In this document: positions 31,029-39,375 of the stretch, one piece after another | Position numbering within the stretch: position 1 is the first letter of the stretch | How the letters are laid out: the number at the start of each line of letters is the position of its first letter | Source: Pseudomonadota bacterium | GTDB lineage: Bacteria > Pseudomonadota > Gammaproteobacteria > Burkholderiales > Rhodocyclaceae | Length of the DNA stretch: 64,000 nucleotides | Assembly: GCA_018261895.1 (NCBI GenBank) | Contig: JAGTRT010000009.1 | Coordinates: 1-64,000, forward strand | Reading direction: 5' to 3' | Translations under genes and position numbers: made by a program | Notes under the pieces: model-generated | The model's database searches: none | What the model was told of the DNA's origin: nothing | The model's input: the letters and a program-made list of their open reading frames with translations, nothing else

Positions 31029-33110
31029 TCAGACGGTGCCCAGTGTCGCCATCAGCTCGCCCTGGCCGTTGTGCGGCTTGCTGCGCGATGAACGGCGGCG
31101 CTGGTAGTTGCCCTGGCTGTTCATTTCCCAGCCTTGCTGGTTGTCGGCGAGATAGAACTTCAGACCTTCGGTAATCACCCGCTTTTTCAGTTTCGGGTCG
31201 AGGATGGGGAAGGCGAGTTCGATGCGCTTGAAGAAATTGCGCTCCATCCAGTCGGCGCTCGACAGGTAAACCGATTCCTCGCCGCCGGCCAGGAAGTAGA
31301 AGATGCGGTGGTGTTCGAGGAAGCGGCCGATGATCGAGCGCACGCGGATATTGTCGGACAGGCCGGGTACGCCGGGCCGCAGGGCGCAGACGCCGCGGAC
31401 GATGAGGTCGATTTCGACGCCGGCTTGCGAGGCCTTGTAGAGGGTATCGATGACTTCCGGTTCGAGCAGGGCGTTCATCTTGGCGACGATGCGCGCCTTG
31501 CCACCCGCCTTGGCGATTTCGGCTTCGGCCTGGATGGCGGTAACGATGTTCGGCTGCAGCGTGAACGGGGCCTGCCAGAGGTGCTTCAGTGTGCGCGCCT
31601 TGCCGAGCCCGGTGAGTTGCTTGAAGACTTCGCTGACGTCGTTGGTGACTTCCTCGTTGGCCGTCATCAGGCCGAAGTCGGTGTACAGGCGGGCGGTGCG
31701 CGGGTGGTAGTTGCCGGTGCCGAGGTGGGCGTAACGCTTGAGGCCGCCTTCTTCGCGACGGACGATGAGCAGCGCCTTGGCGTGCACCTTGTAGCCGACG
31801 ACGCCATAGACGACGTGGGCGCCGACCTGTTCGAGCTTGGTCGCCCAGCCGATGTTGGCCTCCTCGTCGAAACGGGCCATGAGCTCGACGACGACGGTGA
31901 CTTCCTTGCCGTTCTGGGCGGCGCGGATCAGCGATTCCATGAGGACCGAGTCGGTGCCGGTGCGATAGACCGTCATCTTGATGGCCACCACGGCCGGGTC
32001 GGTCGCCGCCTGGCTGAGAAACTCGATGACCGGGGCGAAGGACTGGTAGGGATGGTGAAGCAGGACGTCGGTCTTGCGTATCGTGTCGAAGATGTTGACA
32101 CCCTTGCCGACGACTTTGGGCAATCCGGGGACGAAGGGGCGGAATTTCATGTCCGGGCGATCGACCCAGTCCGGCACCTGCATCAGGCGGACGAGATTGA
32201 CCGGGCCGTTGACGCGGTAAAGATCGGCCGGCTGCAGATTGAACTGGGAAAGCAGGAATTCCGTCATCGGCTCCGAGCAGTTGTTCGCGACTTCGAGGCG
32301 AACGGCGTTGCCGAAATGGCGCTGCGGGAGTTCGCCCTGCAACTTGGTGCGCAGGTTGGTGACCTCTTCCTCGTCGACGAAGAGGTCGGAGTTGCGCGTG
32401 GCGCGGAATTGGTAGCAGCCGAGTACGGTCATGCCGGTGAACAGCTCGCCGACGAATTCGTGCAGGATCGACGACAGGAAGACGAAACCGTATTCGCAGC
32501 CAGCCAGTTCCTCGGGCAACTGGATGACGCGCGGCAGCACGCGCGGCGCTTGGACGATGGCGGCATTCGAACTACGTCCAAAGGCGTCCTTGCCCTCGAG
32601 TTCGATGGCGAAATTCAGGCTCTTGTTGAGTACCTTGGGGAAGGGGTGCGAGGGGTCGAGCCCGATGGGCGTGAGGACCGGGACCATTTCTCGGATGAAA
32701 TAGTTGCGGATCCATTCCCGCTGCGCCTCGTTCCAGGACGACCGGCGCAGGAAGCTGATGCCTTGCTCGGAAAGTGCCGGCAGGATCACGTCATTGAGGT
32801 GCTGATACTGCTCATTGACGATGGCGTGGGCTTCGGCCGACACCAGCCGGAAGGCTTCCAGGGCCGTCTTGCCATCGGTCGTGGTGACCGCCGCGCGCGC
32901 CTTGACCTGTTCCTTGAGGCCGGCCATGCGGATTTCGAAGAATTCGTCGAGGTTGCTTGAGACGATGCAGAGAAAGCGCAGGCGCTCGAGCAATGGCACG
33001 CGCTCATCCTGGGCTTGCGCCAGCACGCGCCGGTTGAAGGCGAGGAGCCCGAGTTCGCGGTTGAGATAATTTTCCGGTGGAAAGCGTGGTTTGGCGGGCG
33101 GATGGGGCAT
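31029..33110 (-). CDS. ppk1: Polyphosphate kinase 1
   Basis: Makes inorganic polyphosphate reversibly from ATP. It has 693 residues from MPHPPAKPRFPPENYLNREL, preceded by GGAGA 7-8 bases upstream. Domains: N-terminal four-helix (FNRRVLAQAQDERVPLLERL), head (REMVPVLTPIGLDPSHPFPK), and the two C-terminal domains with KMTVYRTGTDSVLMESLIRA, the phosphorylated His in GYKVHAKALLIVRRE, HLGTGNYHPRTARLYTDFGL and ADWMERNFFKRIELAFPI. A longer frame upstream (from 33158) lacks a good ribosome-binding site. The organism type (Rhodocyclales) includes polyphosphate accumulators, but no pho genes are adjacent. Confidence 0.95.
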   Translation of the reverse strand: MPHPPAKPRFPPENYLNRELGLLAFNRRVLAQAQDERVPLLERLRFLCIVSSNLDEFFEIRMAGLKEQVKARAAVTTTDGKTALEAFRLVSAEAHAIVNEQYQHLNDVILPALSEQGISFLRRSSWNEAQREWIRNYFIREMVPVLTPIGLDPSHPFPKVLNKSLNFAIELEGKDAFGRSSNAAIVQAPRVLPRVIQLPEELAGCEYGFVFLSSILHEFVGELFTGMTVLGCYQFRATRNSDLFVDEEEVTNLRTKLQGELPQRHFGNAVRLEVANNCSEPMTEFLLSQFNLQPADLYRVNGPVNLVRLMQVPDWVDRPDMKFRPFVPGLPKVVGKGVNIFDTIRKTDVLLHHPYQSFAPVIEFLSQAATDPAVVAIKMTVYRTGTDSVLMESLIRAAQNGKEVTVVVELMARFDEEANIGWATKLEQVGAHVVYGVVGYKVHAKALLIVRREEGGLKRYAHLGTGNYHPRTARLYTDFGLMTANEEVTNDVSEVFKQLTGLGKARTLKHLWQAPFTLQPNIVTAIQAEAEIAKAGGKARIVAKMNALLEPEVIDTLYKASQAGVEIDLIVRGVCALRPGVPGLSDNIRVRSIIGRFLEHHRIFYFLAGGEESVYLSSADWMERNFFKRIELAFPILDPKLKKRVITEGLKFYLADNQQGWEMNSQGNYQRRRSSRSKPHNGQGELMATLGTV

Positions 33111-33342
33111 CGCTAGATCTCCATGTGATACCTGAAGTATAGGCTTCAAGATCATCATTTTGTTGCACTAATGTTTCAGTGCGATGACCGTCTGTGGTGT
33201 TTCCGACGGTCAACCGGAAAAAATGGCCAAATTTGAAATCGAGCGCACAGGCGAGTCGGGGAAAACACGCGCTGCCGCGACAGAGGCGGGAGGGCGAATG
33301 GCCCCACAAACCGGGTTTCCTGACCCGGTCAGGGGCCAGCTA
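33111..33342. other. Intergenic region upstream of ppk with motif copy 7
   Basis: 232 bp between two minus-strand genes. It holds the ppk promoter and a copy of the dispersed motif (33200-33240). No ORF of note is seen. Confidence 0.45.
33200..33240 (-). repeat. Dispersed 40-bp motif, copy 7 (intergenic)
   Basis: Plus strand: TTCCGACGGTCAACCGGAAA, then AAATGGCCAAATTTGAAATC. Full core and both A/T blocks are present. Confidence 0.92.
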
Positions 33343-34095
33343 TCAGTAGGTGTAGAACACAAACACGCCGCCACCAACGTCTGGACTGGCGTTGGAATAG
33401 CCGGACACGAGATAGCCCTGGAGCTTCCAGTGCGGGTCGAGCTTGTGGGTCACGAATCCGGTGAGTTCGCGGATCGGCGAACCGCTTTCCTGGACTTTCT
33501 GGCGATAGTCGTAGCTCAAGCCCAGCGCACTGGATGGCGTTGCACGAAACGACCAGCCCAGCGAGGCATAAAACGGATCTTTCAGGTCGGTGCCATCGGG
33601 ATCGCCCATTTTCTTGTAGCCCAGCGTCCCGAAAAGCGTATGGCTCGCCAGCGTCCGATAAACCTCGGTTTGCACCGAGAAATCGTTTTCCCCGGTGCTC
33701 AGGCCCTTGTTCTTGTCGGCGGTGGCGAGCTTGACCTTGGCTGCCAGCTCGACAAGCCACGGGCCTTGTTGCAACGCACTCCAGCTACCGGACAGGACGA
33801 TATCCCCGAGGCCGGCTTCCTTCCTGCGCGTGGATTGGCCGTTGTTCAGCGTGATCCGGTCGGCACCCGAACCGGAAACGGTTGAGGGGCCCGTGGATTC
33901 GACGTAGGGGATCGTCGCGCGAAACGTCCAGTCGTCCGTTTCATACTTGATGCCGAATGGCATGTACAGCGTATCGGTCGATTCGGTGGCGCCGTATTTG
34001 CCGGTCGAAAAATCGAGGCCGGTACTGAAACTGAGACTGTTGTCAGCATGGCTGGGCAAAGCAATGGCTAGCCAGACAACGGGGAGAATTCGCAT
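33343..34095 (-). CDS. Outer-membrane-type protein of unknown function
   Basis: A 250-residue exported protein (MRILPVVWLAIALPSHA signal peptide) with alternating beta-strand segments and a terminal aromatic: VGGGVFVFYTY, as in beta-barrel proteins. It resembles the transporter/MetA-pathway phenol-degradation-like outer-membrane family (LSFSTGLDFSTGKYG, LYMPFGIKYETDDWTFRATI, YKKMGDPDGTDLKDPF, LGLSYDYRQKVQESGSP). ATG 34095 is preferred to a TTG two codons upstream. It probably belongs to the same operon as the DUF5666-like gene, whose frameshifted end overlaps its start. Confidence 0.75.
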   Translation of the reverse strand: MRILPVVWLAIALPSHADNSLSFSTGLDFSTGKYGATESTDTLYMPFGIKYETDDWTFRATIPYVESTGPSTVSGSGADRITLNNGQSTRRKEAGLGDIVLSGSWSALQQGPWLVELAAKVKLATADKNKGLSTGENDFSVQTEVYRTLASHTLFGTLGYKKMGDPDGTDLKDPFYASLGWSFRATPSSALGLSYDYRQKVQESGSPIRELTGFVTHKLDPHWKLQGYLVSGYSNASPDVGGGVFVFYTY

Positions 34096-35725
34096 TTCCA
34101 ATCGAGATTCCTATGCGTTTTGGATAAAACCGTGATTTTATCGTGGTCTTTGCGTCGGTGATGGAAAAAGAGGCATCAGTGGCGTTCAGCCCGCTCAATC
34201 TTTTCCATCTTTCCAAGCTTCTCGACCTTCTCAGCCTTCTCGACCTTCTCAGCCTTCTCGACCTTCTCAGCCTTCTCGACCTTCTCAGCCTTCTCGACCT
34301 TCTCAGCCTTCTCGACACCTTCTCAGCCTTCTCAGCCTTCTCAGTCTTCTCGACCTTCTCAGCCTTTTCGACCTTCTCGGCCTTCTCGGCCTTCTCGGCC
34401 TTCTCGGCCTTCTCGGCCTTCTCGGACTTCTCGGCCTTCTCGGACTTCTCGGCCTTCTCGGCCTTCTCGGCCTTCTCGGACTTCTCGGCCTTCTCGGCCT
34501 TCTCGGCCTTCTCGGCCTTCTCGGCCTTCTCGGCCTTCTCGGCCTTCTCGGACTTCTCGGACTTCTCGGCCTTCTCGGACTTCTCCGCACTTTCGGCTTT
34601 TTCGGCCGCCCTGGCCGACTCGATACCTTCGGTTTTGACTGACGAACCGAACCTGTGCAACTCCGATTTACGAGGCAGTTGCGGGCCACGACTCTCGGCG
34701 GCGCCCAGTTCGATGTGATTCACAATGAGCTGGCCCGCGCGCCCAACTTGCGCGTCGACAAAGACCCTCCGGTTTGGCTGGAGCGCTTTCAACTGGGTGG
34801 CAGTTGCGTTCGGCAGTGACATGTCGACACCGCCTGCCGTAATCTTTCCGCGACCATCGGACGCCTGAACGAGGCCTTCGATCAGTATCCGGCTGGCGTT
34901 GTCCTTGAAACGATAGGTGGGATCGACCTTGACGCTGCTCGGAACGATTTCTGAACCGGTCCATTGACCTTTGACCATCGCTGCCGGCACATCGATGGTG
35001 CCGGCAATGGCAATCCCGTTGATTCTGGCTTGCTTGCCCGAGTTGACGACTTTGCCCAGCGCGCTGGCCTGCTTGAGACCAGGGCTGGGCTGGACACGCG
35101 TCGCGACCAGCATGCCATTGGCACCGGATAGTCCGCTGACCTTCACCAGTTGGCCAAGCGCGAGTCCATTGCCCGGTCCGCGGGTGTTGGGGCTGATGGC
35201 GATATTCTGTCCGAGAACCTGAATGACCTTGCCGCCATGCGGAAGTTTGGTGATCGGTCCCTCGAGGGCATTCAGAATGGCGATGTTTCGGGCGTGTAAG
35301 CCCTTCGTCGAATTGGTGGCATCAATCGAAACGACCTGACCGACGGCGAGGTTGTCGATGGAGGCGGGTTCGCCATTCTCATTGACGGCGACTCCCCGGT
35401 CGAAATGAACCTCGACCCCATTGACGCAAACCGAAGCAAAGCCGCTGACCACGCCGACGATACCAACCGATTCACCGTCCGCCAGGGGCGCGCCGGTGCC
35501 ACCGATGCCGCCGCCGACAGCGGGTGACCCGGTGCCGCCGATGCCGCCGCTACCCGATTCTTCGTTTCCGCCCGCTTTGATCCGGGTCGCCGGACTTCCC
35601 GTGCCGCCGATACCGCCGCGCGCCTGATGGCTCTTTCCCGGATGCTCCGGGTCGACGCAAACGGGGGCCGACCAGGCGACCAGAGGAAACGCAGCGACGA
35701 GCAGCGAGAGCAGGCAGCGTTTCAT
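34043..35725 (-). CDS. DUF5666-like secreted protein with Glu-Lys-Ala repeat tract (frameshifted C-terminus)
   Basis: Exported protein (signal MKRCLLSLLVAAFPLVAWSA). A Gly-rich section with GGIGGTGSPA repeats precedes several beta-rich repeats of DUF5666 type (GIVGVVSGFASVCVNGVEVH, NLAVGQVVSIDATNSTKGLH, RILIEGLVQASDGRGKITAG, RVFVDAQVGRAGQLIVNHIE). From about residue 380 comes a long low-complexity tract of EKA/EKV/SEK triplets. Two extra bases (AC) in a repeat near 34313-34317 shift the frame, giving an Arg-rich tail that runs into the next gene. In the unshifted frame the protein would end near 34176 with EKLGKMEKIERAERH. It overlaps the upstream gene as ATGA. Confidence 0.75.
   Translation of the reverse strand: MKRCLLSLLVAAFPLVAWSAPVCVDPEHPGKSHQARGGIGGTGSPATRIKAGGNEESGSGGIGGTGSPAVGGGIGGTGAPLADGESVGIVGVVSGFASVCVNGVEVHFDRGVAVNENGEPASIDNLAVGQVVSIDATNSTKGLHARNIAILNALEGPITKLPHGGKVIQVLGQNIAISPNTRGPGNGLALGQLVKVSGLSGANGMLVATRVQPSPGLKQASALGKVVNSGKQARINGIAIAGTIDVPAAMVKGQWTGSEIVPSSVKVDPTYRFKDNASRILIEGLVQASDGRGKITAGGVDMSLPNATATQLKALQPNRRVFVDAQVGRAGQLIVNHIELGAAESRGPQLPRKSELHRFGSSVKTEGIESARAAEKAESAEKSEKAEKSEKSEKAEKAEKAEKAEKAEKAEKAEKSEKAEKAEKAEKSEKAEKSEKAEKAEKAEKAEKAEKVEKAEKVEKTEKAEKAEKVSRRLRRSRRLRRSRRLRRSRRLRRSRRLRRSRSLERWKRLSGLNATDASFSITDAKTTIKSRFYPKRIGISIGNANSPRCLASHCFAQPC
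34205..34590 (-). repeat. 9/18-bp tandem repeat tract encoding Glu-Lys-Ala/Val/Ser
   Basis: On the coding (minus) strand the tract is built from 9-bp units GAGAAGGCC, GAGAAGGTC and GAGAAGTCC. Towards the 3' end these become an 18-bp unit (GAGAAGGCTGAGAAGGTC). An irregular unit, GAGAAGGTGTCGAGAAGG (near 34310-34320), breaks the phase by two bases. Such tracts are prone to slippage. Confidence 0.88.
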
Positions 35726-36558
35726 TTCTTGGCTGCAGTTTCTGTCGCGTCGGTGCTGTAGAAATACACGCCGCAAGTAAAGCGCTTCTTGGGTGCGCTG
35801 TCCGAGGCTGCTGACTCATCGGCGGGTTGCGATGCCATGGTATGCAACTGGGTCAGCGTCTGCATGCCGAGCTTTGCAGCGCGCATACGCAATTTTTCGA
35901 CCTGAGCTTCGGTCAGCAGATCATGGTGCACGCTACGTTCGAACCAGGGGCTGGTCGTTGCCAGAACATTGTCCGCCGCTGCTGCGGCGTGATCGCCGAG
36001 ATTGTGACCGTAGTACGCCAGTTTTTCTTCAAGGCCTTCTCTCGGGACGAAAGCGTGGCTGAGCAGCACGACTTCATCGGCTTCGTTGATGCTGACGACA
36101 CCGAGGCGCAGCCATTCGTCGAGCACGGAGCGGGGTCGAATATCCTGGCTGATGCTGCTGACCAGCGTTTCGAACGAAGCCTCTTCCGCCTTGCGGGCCA
36201 AACGCGGGAGTGGGCGGGGTTGACCGTTTTCATCCAGCCATTGCGGGCTGGTAATCCAGGTGGCGACGACTTGCGCACTGAGTGAAATCTTGGGTGGCAG
36301 ATTGGCTTCGACGTCGGGCAATTCGCGCAGGCGCTTGACATCCTTGCGGTGCACGCCCGTCAGCAGGCTGATCCGGCTGTCGGTGGATGGTTTGTTGTCC
36401 AGCCGGAAGTCGCGTTCGGCCACTTCGACGAAGACCCGTTTCAGAAGCTCGATGGCCATCGGCAGGGTGATTTCGTGCGCCAGCATGACGCGAACGATGG
36501 GCGAAAGGACGCGGTGAATTGCTGAAAGAAGAACGGATCGCAGAGGGGAGTCTGACAT
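35722..36558 (-). CDS. DUF6502-like conserved hypothetical protein
   Basis: A 278-residue cytoplasmic protein. Its N-terminal half looks like a winged-helix or other HTH region (SAIHRVLSPIVRVMLAHEIT, LLKRVFVEVAERDFRL, SRISLLTGVHRKDVKRLREL), and a linker follows (LPRLARKAEEASFETLVSSI). The C-terminus carries FTCGVYFYSTDATETAAKK. This fits the uncharacterised DUF6502 family (from memory). The stop overlaps the start of the DUF5666-like gene, so they form an operon, and the HTH-like pattern suggests it could regulate that operon. ATG 36558 is chosen over a TTG one codon upstream. Confidence 0.75.
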   Translation of the reverse strand: MSDSPLRSVLLSAIHRVLSPIVRVMLAHEITLPMAIELLKRVFVEVAERDFRLDNKPSTDSRISLLTGVHRKDVKRLRELPDVEANLPPKISLSAQVVATWITSPQWLDENGQPRPLPRLARKAEEASFETLVSSISQDIRPRSVLDEWLRLGVVSINEADEVVLLSHAFVPREGLEEKLAYYGHNLGDHAAAAADNVLATTSPWFERSVHHDLLTEAQVEKLRMRAAKLGMQTLTQLHTMASQPADESAASDSAPKKRFTCGVYFYSTDATETAAKK

Positions 36559-36605
36559 CAACTGTTGCCGGAAGGGAAACGGATAGAAAATGCGCGCATC
36601 TGACC

Positions 36606-36863
36606 TCAGCCCCGGCTGGGCGTGATCGACTTGGTCTGGTCGAGCGCCATGCGGCGGTCGTGCCGTGAGCGGCGGTCAACCAGAATCAGTCCATCACCCG
36701 TGCTGTAGGGAGGCAACAGGTCAGGCGACATTCTACGTCCGCGCCGTCGTTTGGCGAACAGTGTTTGCAACCAATCGTCAGATTCTTCTCGAATGTTCAG
36801 CGCAGGCCAGCCTGGCGCAGCAAACAGGGCGCTGGGGGCGGAAGGATCTGTTTTGGGTTTCAT
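36606..36863 (-). CDS. Small hypothetical protein
   Basis: A possible 85-residue basic protein (MKPKTDPSAPSALFAAPGWP), ending with DGLILVDRRSRHDRRMALDQ. The DRRSRxDRR pattern occurs in short betaproteobacterial proteins of unknown role. No clear ribosome-binding site is visible and there is no signal peptide. It lies 47 bp upstream of the DUF6502-like gene on the same strand. It may be real or chance. Confidence 0.4.
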   Translation of the reverse strand: MKPKTDPSAPSALFAAPGWPALNIREESDDWLQTLFAKRRRGRRMSPDLLPPYSTGDGLILVDRRSRHDRRMALDQTKSITPSRG

Positions 36864-36957
36864 TTGCGGAATATTTTCCCACTTGATATGGGTGCCGTAA
36901 AGCAGAGATTTTCCTCAACCGTGACCGATGTCACATTTTCACAATCTCCGGTTTTCC

Positions 36958-38253
36958 CTATTCACCGTGGCGGGTATCGACCTGGATGCCCATTTTTTTC
37001 AGCATCGGCGTTGGCAGTTCGCCACCTGCGCAAACAATGACGGCATCGTTCGGCCGCGTGATGATGTCGTCGCCATGCTTGAGCGACACATCGGCAATGC
37101 CGATTTCGCTGACCGTGCTTTCCAGTATCTGCTCGATTTTGCCTTCGGCAATGGCATCGGCCAGGCGGGTCCGGTTTTTCGGCTTGACCCGGTCGAAGGC
37201 CTTGCCGCGATAACTCAGGATGACCGTCGTGCCCGGTTCGTTGGCGACATCGAGCGCGGCTTCGAGGGCGCTGTCGCCACCGCCCACTACCAGCACGTGT
37301 TTGCCTTGGTATTGGTCGGCTTCAATCAGCCGATAGACGACCTTGGCCTGTTCTTCGCCCTTGGCGCCAAGTTTTCGCGGTGTGCCGCGACGTCCGATGG
37401 CGAGCAGGACATTGGCTGCCGTATAGGTGGCCTTGTTGCTGCGGATGGAGTAAATGCCGTCGACGGGTTTGATTTCTTCCATGCGCTCGCTGAACTGGAT
37501 GTTCGGCGTTGCCTTGTCGAGGATGCCTTGCCAGATCTCCATGAGCTCTTCCTTGCTGATTTCGCGAACCTTGATTTCGCCGATCAGCGGCAGTTTCATG
37601 GGGGCCGTCATGACCAGCTTGTTGCGCGGGTAGTGGTAGGTCGTGCCGCCCAGAGAGTCTTCCTGTTCGATGGTGACGTACTTGAGGCCTGCTTCCTTGG
37701 CGGCCAGCGAGGCGGCGATGCCGGCCGGGCCGGCGCCGATGATGACGAGATCGAGTTCCGCCGTGCCGCGCGGGCGGGCGGCAATGGATTTGACGGCGTG
37801 CGTGCCCTGGCGGATCGCGTTGCGGATCAGGCCCATGCCGCCGAGTTCGCCGGCGATGTAAATGCCCGGAATATTGGTCTGGAAATCCGGATCGACCTGG
37901 GGAATATCCATGCCCCGCTTTTCGGTGCCGAACACGAGCTTGATGGCGCCGACGGGGCAGGCCGGGGCGCAGGCGCCGTGGCCGATGCAGTGCGTCGGGT
38001 TGATGAGGACGCCCTTGCCCTTGATGACGCCAAGTGCTTTTTCCGGACAGTTCCTGACGCAGGCGCCGGAACCCATGCAGATCGACAGGTCGACGACAGG
38101 GTGCAACGATGGCGGTTCGGTCAGGCCGGCTTCCTGCGCTTCCTTGAGCACGGCATGGCAGGTTTCGGAGACCTTTTTCTTGGAACGCAGGTGAAAGATT
38201 GCTGGAATGAGGATCAGCAGGAGGGGCGGAAGGTAATAGATCAGATCGGACAT
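36958..38253 (-). CDS. Membrane-anchored 4Fe-4S ferredoxin / FAD-NAD(P) oxidoreductase
   Basis: A 431-residue protein in three parts: an N-terminal membrane segment (LIYYLPPLLLILIPAIFHL); a two-cluster ferredoxin domain (CMGSGACVRNCPE and CIGHGACAPACPVGAI); and a thioredoxin-reductase-like flavin domain with FAD motif LVIIGAGPAGIAASLAAKEA, a second nucleotide-binding motif HVLVVGGGDSALEAALDVAN, and the end NDAVIVCAGGELPTP. The CxxC of thioredoxin reductase is missing where expected, so it probably passes electrons between NAD(P)H and a membrane or haem partner rather than reducing thioredoxin. It is next to the cytochrome cluster. Its start overlaps the GGDEF gene end by 13 bp. Confidence 0.88.
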   Translation of the reverse strand: MSDLIYYLPPLLLILIPAIFHLRSKKKVSETCHAVLKEAQEAGLTEPPSLHPVVDLSICMGSGACVRNCPEKALGVIKGKGVLINPTHCIGHGACAPACPVGAIKLVFGTEKRGMDIPQVDPDFQTNIPGIYIAGELGGMGLIRNAIRQGTHAVKSIAARPRGTAELDLVIIGAGPAGIAASLAAKEAGLKYVTIEQEDSLGGTTYHYPRNKLVMTAPMKLPLIGEIKVREISKEELMEIWQGILDKATPNIQFSERMEEIKPVDGIYSIRSNKATYTAANVLLAIGRRGTPRKLGAKGEEQAKVVYRLIEADQYQGKHVLVVGGGDSALEAALDVANEPGTTVILSYRGKAFDRVKPKNRTRLADAIAEGKIEQILESTVSEIGIADVSLKHGDDIITRPNDAVIVCAGGELPTPMLKKMGIQVDTRHGE

Positions 38254-39215
38254 TGTGTTTCTGAATTTGCGAGCTTGTTTTCGAGGGTGCTGACGGTGCT
38301 CATCGGATCCTCGCCAGGCTCATGCTGGACTGCGGCAATTGTGACGGTCAACCGGAAATTTTGCCCAAAATTGAAATGTTCGAAGGACTCCCTGATCTCA
38401 CGGGCAAGCTTGCCCGCCATGTCCCCCGGCGTGTTGGGCAACAAAATCACGAAGGTGTTCCTGTCCCATTGGCAGCTGGTATCCGATGACCGGGTTCGGT
38501 CGGCAATCAGATTGGCGCACTGGCACAAGTGCTCGTCGAGTATGGGGGACGAACCGTCCGGCGCGACGCGGCAGCCGATGAGCGAAAGCGGCAGACGGTA
38601 GCGGTCGGAGATGGCCGAGACGTGCGCCAGCTCGGCTTCCAGACATTCGGGCGAGGCCAGGCCGGTCAGTGAATCGCGCAAGGGCATGCAAGTTTCGGCG
38701 CTCGGCGGGTCGGCATGAAGCGCATAGCGCACGAACAAGGCAATGAACAATGAAAGAATCAGGTGCTCATCAAGGCGTTCGTGGACGCTTGCGAATTGCC
38801 AGGTTAGCATGACAAAAAACGCGCCCAGCAGCAGCCACAGACGCAGCGGCAAATTTTGATAGCGCCAGGCCCACCACGCAGAGACGAGCGGTGCCCAGAA
38901 GAGGAGCGTCGATGCCAGCTCGGAGCTCGTCTGGCCGCTCCGCAAGCGAATGCCGATGCTGGCAATGACCAGAACGTAGATCGAAATATCGACGGCCAGC
39001 CCGGCAATGCGCTCGGGAACCTTCCAGCCCGACTGATGGGCAATCCAGAGCAATAGCAGCGGCAGCGCGACGACGAGATAGATCGCACTCGTTCCGGTCG
39101 GCCACAGGCGCTGAAACTCGACGCTGGCAACGACAAACAGCCCGAGAAGGGCGCCCATCGCGCCCTTGCTCTGGATGGTTTTGGTGCTGCCTGAGCCCGT
39201 TCGATTTTCTGTCAT
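38241..39215 (-). CDS. Membrane GGDEF-like protein, degenerate active site
   Basis: A 324-residue protein with five or six N-terminal membrane segments (MGALLGLFVVASVEFQRLW, AIYLVVALPLLLLWIAHQSG, LRLWLLLGAFFVMLTWQFAS) and a C-terminal GGDEF-like domain starting near LRDSLTGLASPECLEAELAH. The signature loop reads QWDRNTFVILLP, where an active enzyme has GGDEF, so it is probably not a diguanylate cyclase; it may bind c-di-GMP or act structurally. The late beta strand is FRLTVTIAAVQ, supplied by dispersed-motif copy 8. It is divergent from the 39376 membrane protein and overlaps the ferredoxin/flavin gene by 13 bp. Confidence 0.82.
   Translation of the reverse strand: MTENRTGSGSTKTIQSKGAMGALLGLFVVASVEFQRLWPTGTSAIYLVVALPLLLLWIAHQSGWKVPERIAGLAVDISIYVLVIASIGIRLRSGQTSSELASTLLFWAPLVSAWWAWRYQNLPLRLWLLLGAFFVMLTWQFASVHERLDEHLILSLFIALFVRYALHADPPSAETCMPLRDSLTGLASPECLEAELAHVSAISDRYRLPLSLIGCRVAPDGSSPILDEHLCQCANLIADRTRSSDTSCQWDRNTFVILLPNTPGDMAGKLAREIRESFEHFNFGQNFRLTVTIAAVQHEPGEDPMSTVSTLENKLANSETQCPI
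38336..38378 (-). repeat. Dispersed 40-bp motif, copy 8 (inside GGDEF-like gene)
   Basis: Plus strand: CAATTGTGACGGTCAACCGG, then AAATTTTGCCCAAAATTGAAAT. On the gene strand it encodes HFNFGQNFRLTVTI. Confidence 0.9.
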
Positions 39216-39375
39216 GTCAATGTTCTCCCGTCAGGCGTGCACCTTGCCAAGTGAATTTTTGGTATTCTTCGTGTCGTGTGAAATTTTACCTCGCGTTGCC
39301 GCAGACCGATACCCCGTTGGGATTTTGGGGCTTGGCGCGGGGAATGGCCCAAGGCCGATAATCCGATTCGAATTC
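39216..39375. promoter_or_regulatory. Divergent promoter region of the cytochrome cluster
   Basis: 160 bp between the GGDEF-like gene and the membrane protein that begins the plus-strand cytochrome series. It must hold two divergent promoters. No clear regulator box could be picked out by eye. Confidence 0.4.

Noticed and set aside
34143..34718. Plus-strand open frame rich in Phe-Ser-Ala and Leu-Asp-Leu through the repeat tract
   Set aside because: It is only the complement of the GAGAAGGCC repeats; it has no signal, ribosome-binding site or sensible ends.
36214..36235. GGTTGACCGTTTTC in the DUF6502-like gene
   Set aside because: Only 10 bp of core, without the flanking A/T blocks.
36933..36974. 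Possible 13th copy of the dispersed motif (CATTTTCACAATCTCCGGTT then TTCCCTATTCACCGTGG)
   Set aside because: The core is broken (ATTCACCGT instead of TTGACCGT) and ACGGTC, invariant in the other 12, is not complete. It may be a decayed copy but is not counted.
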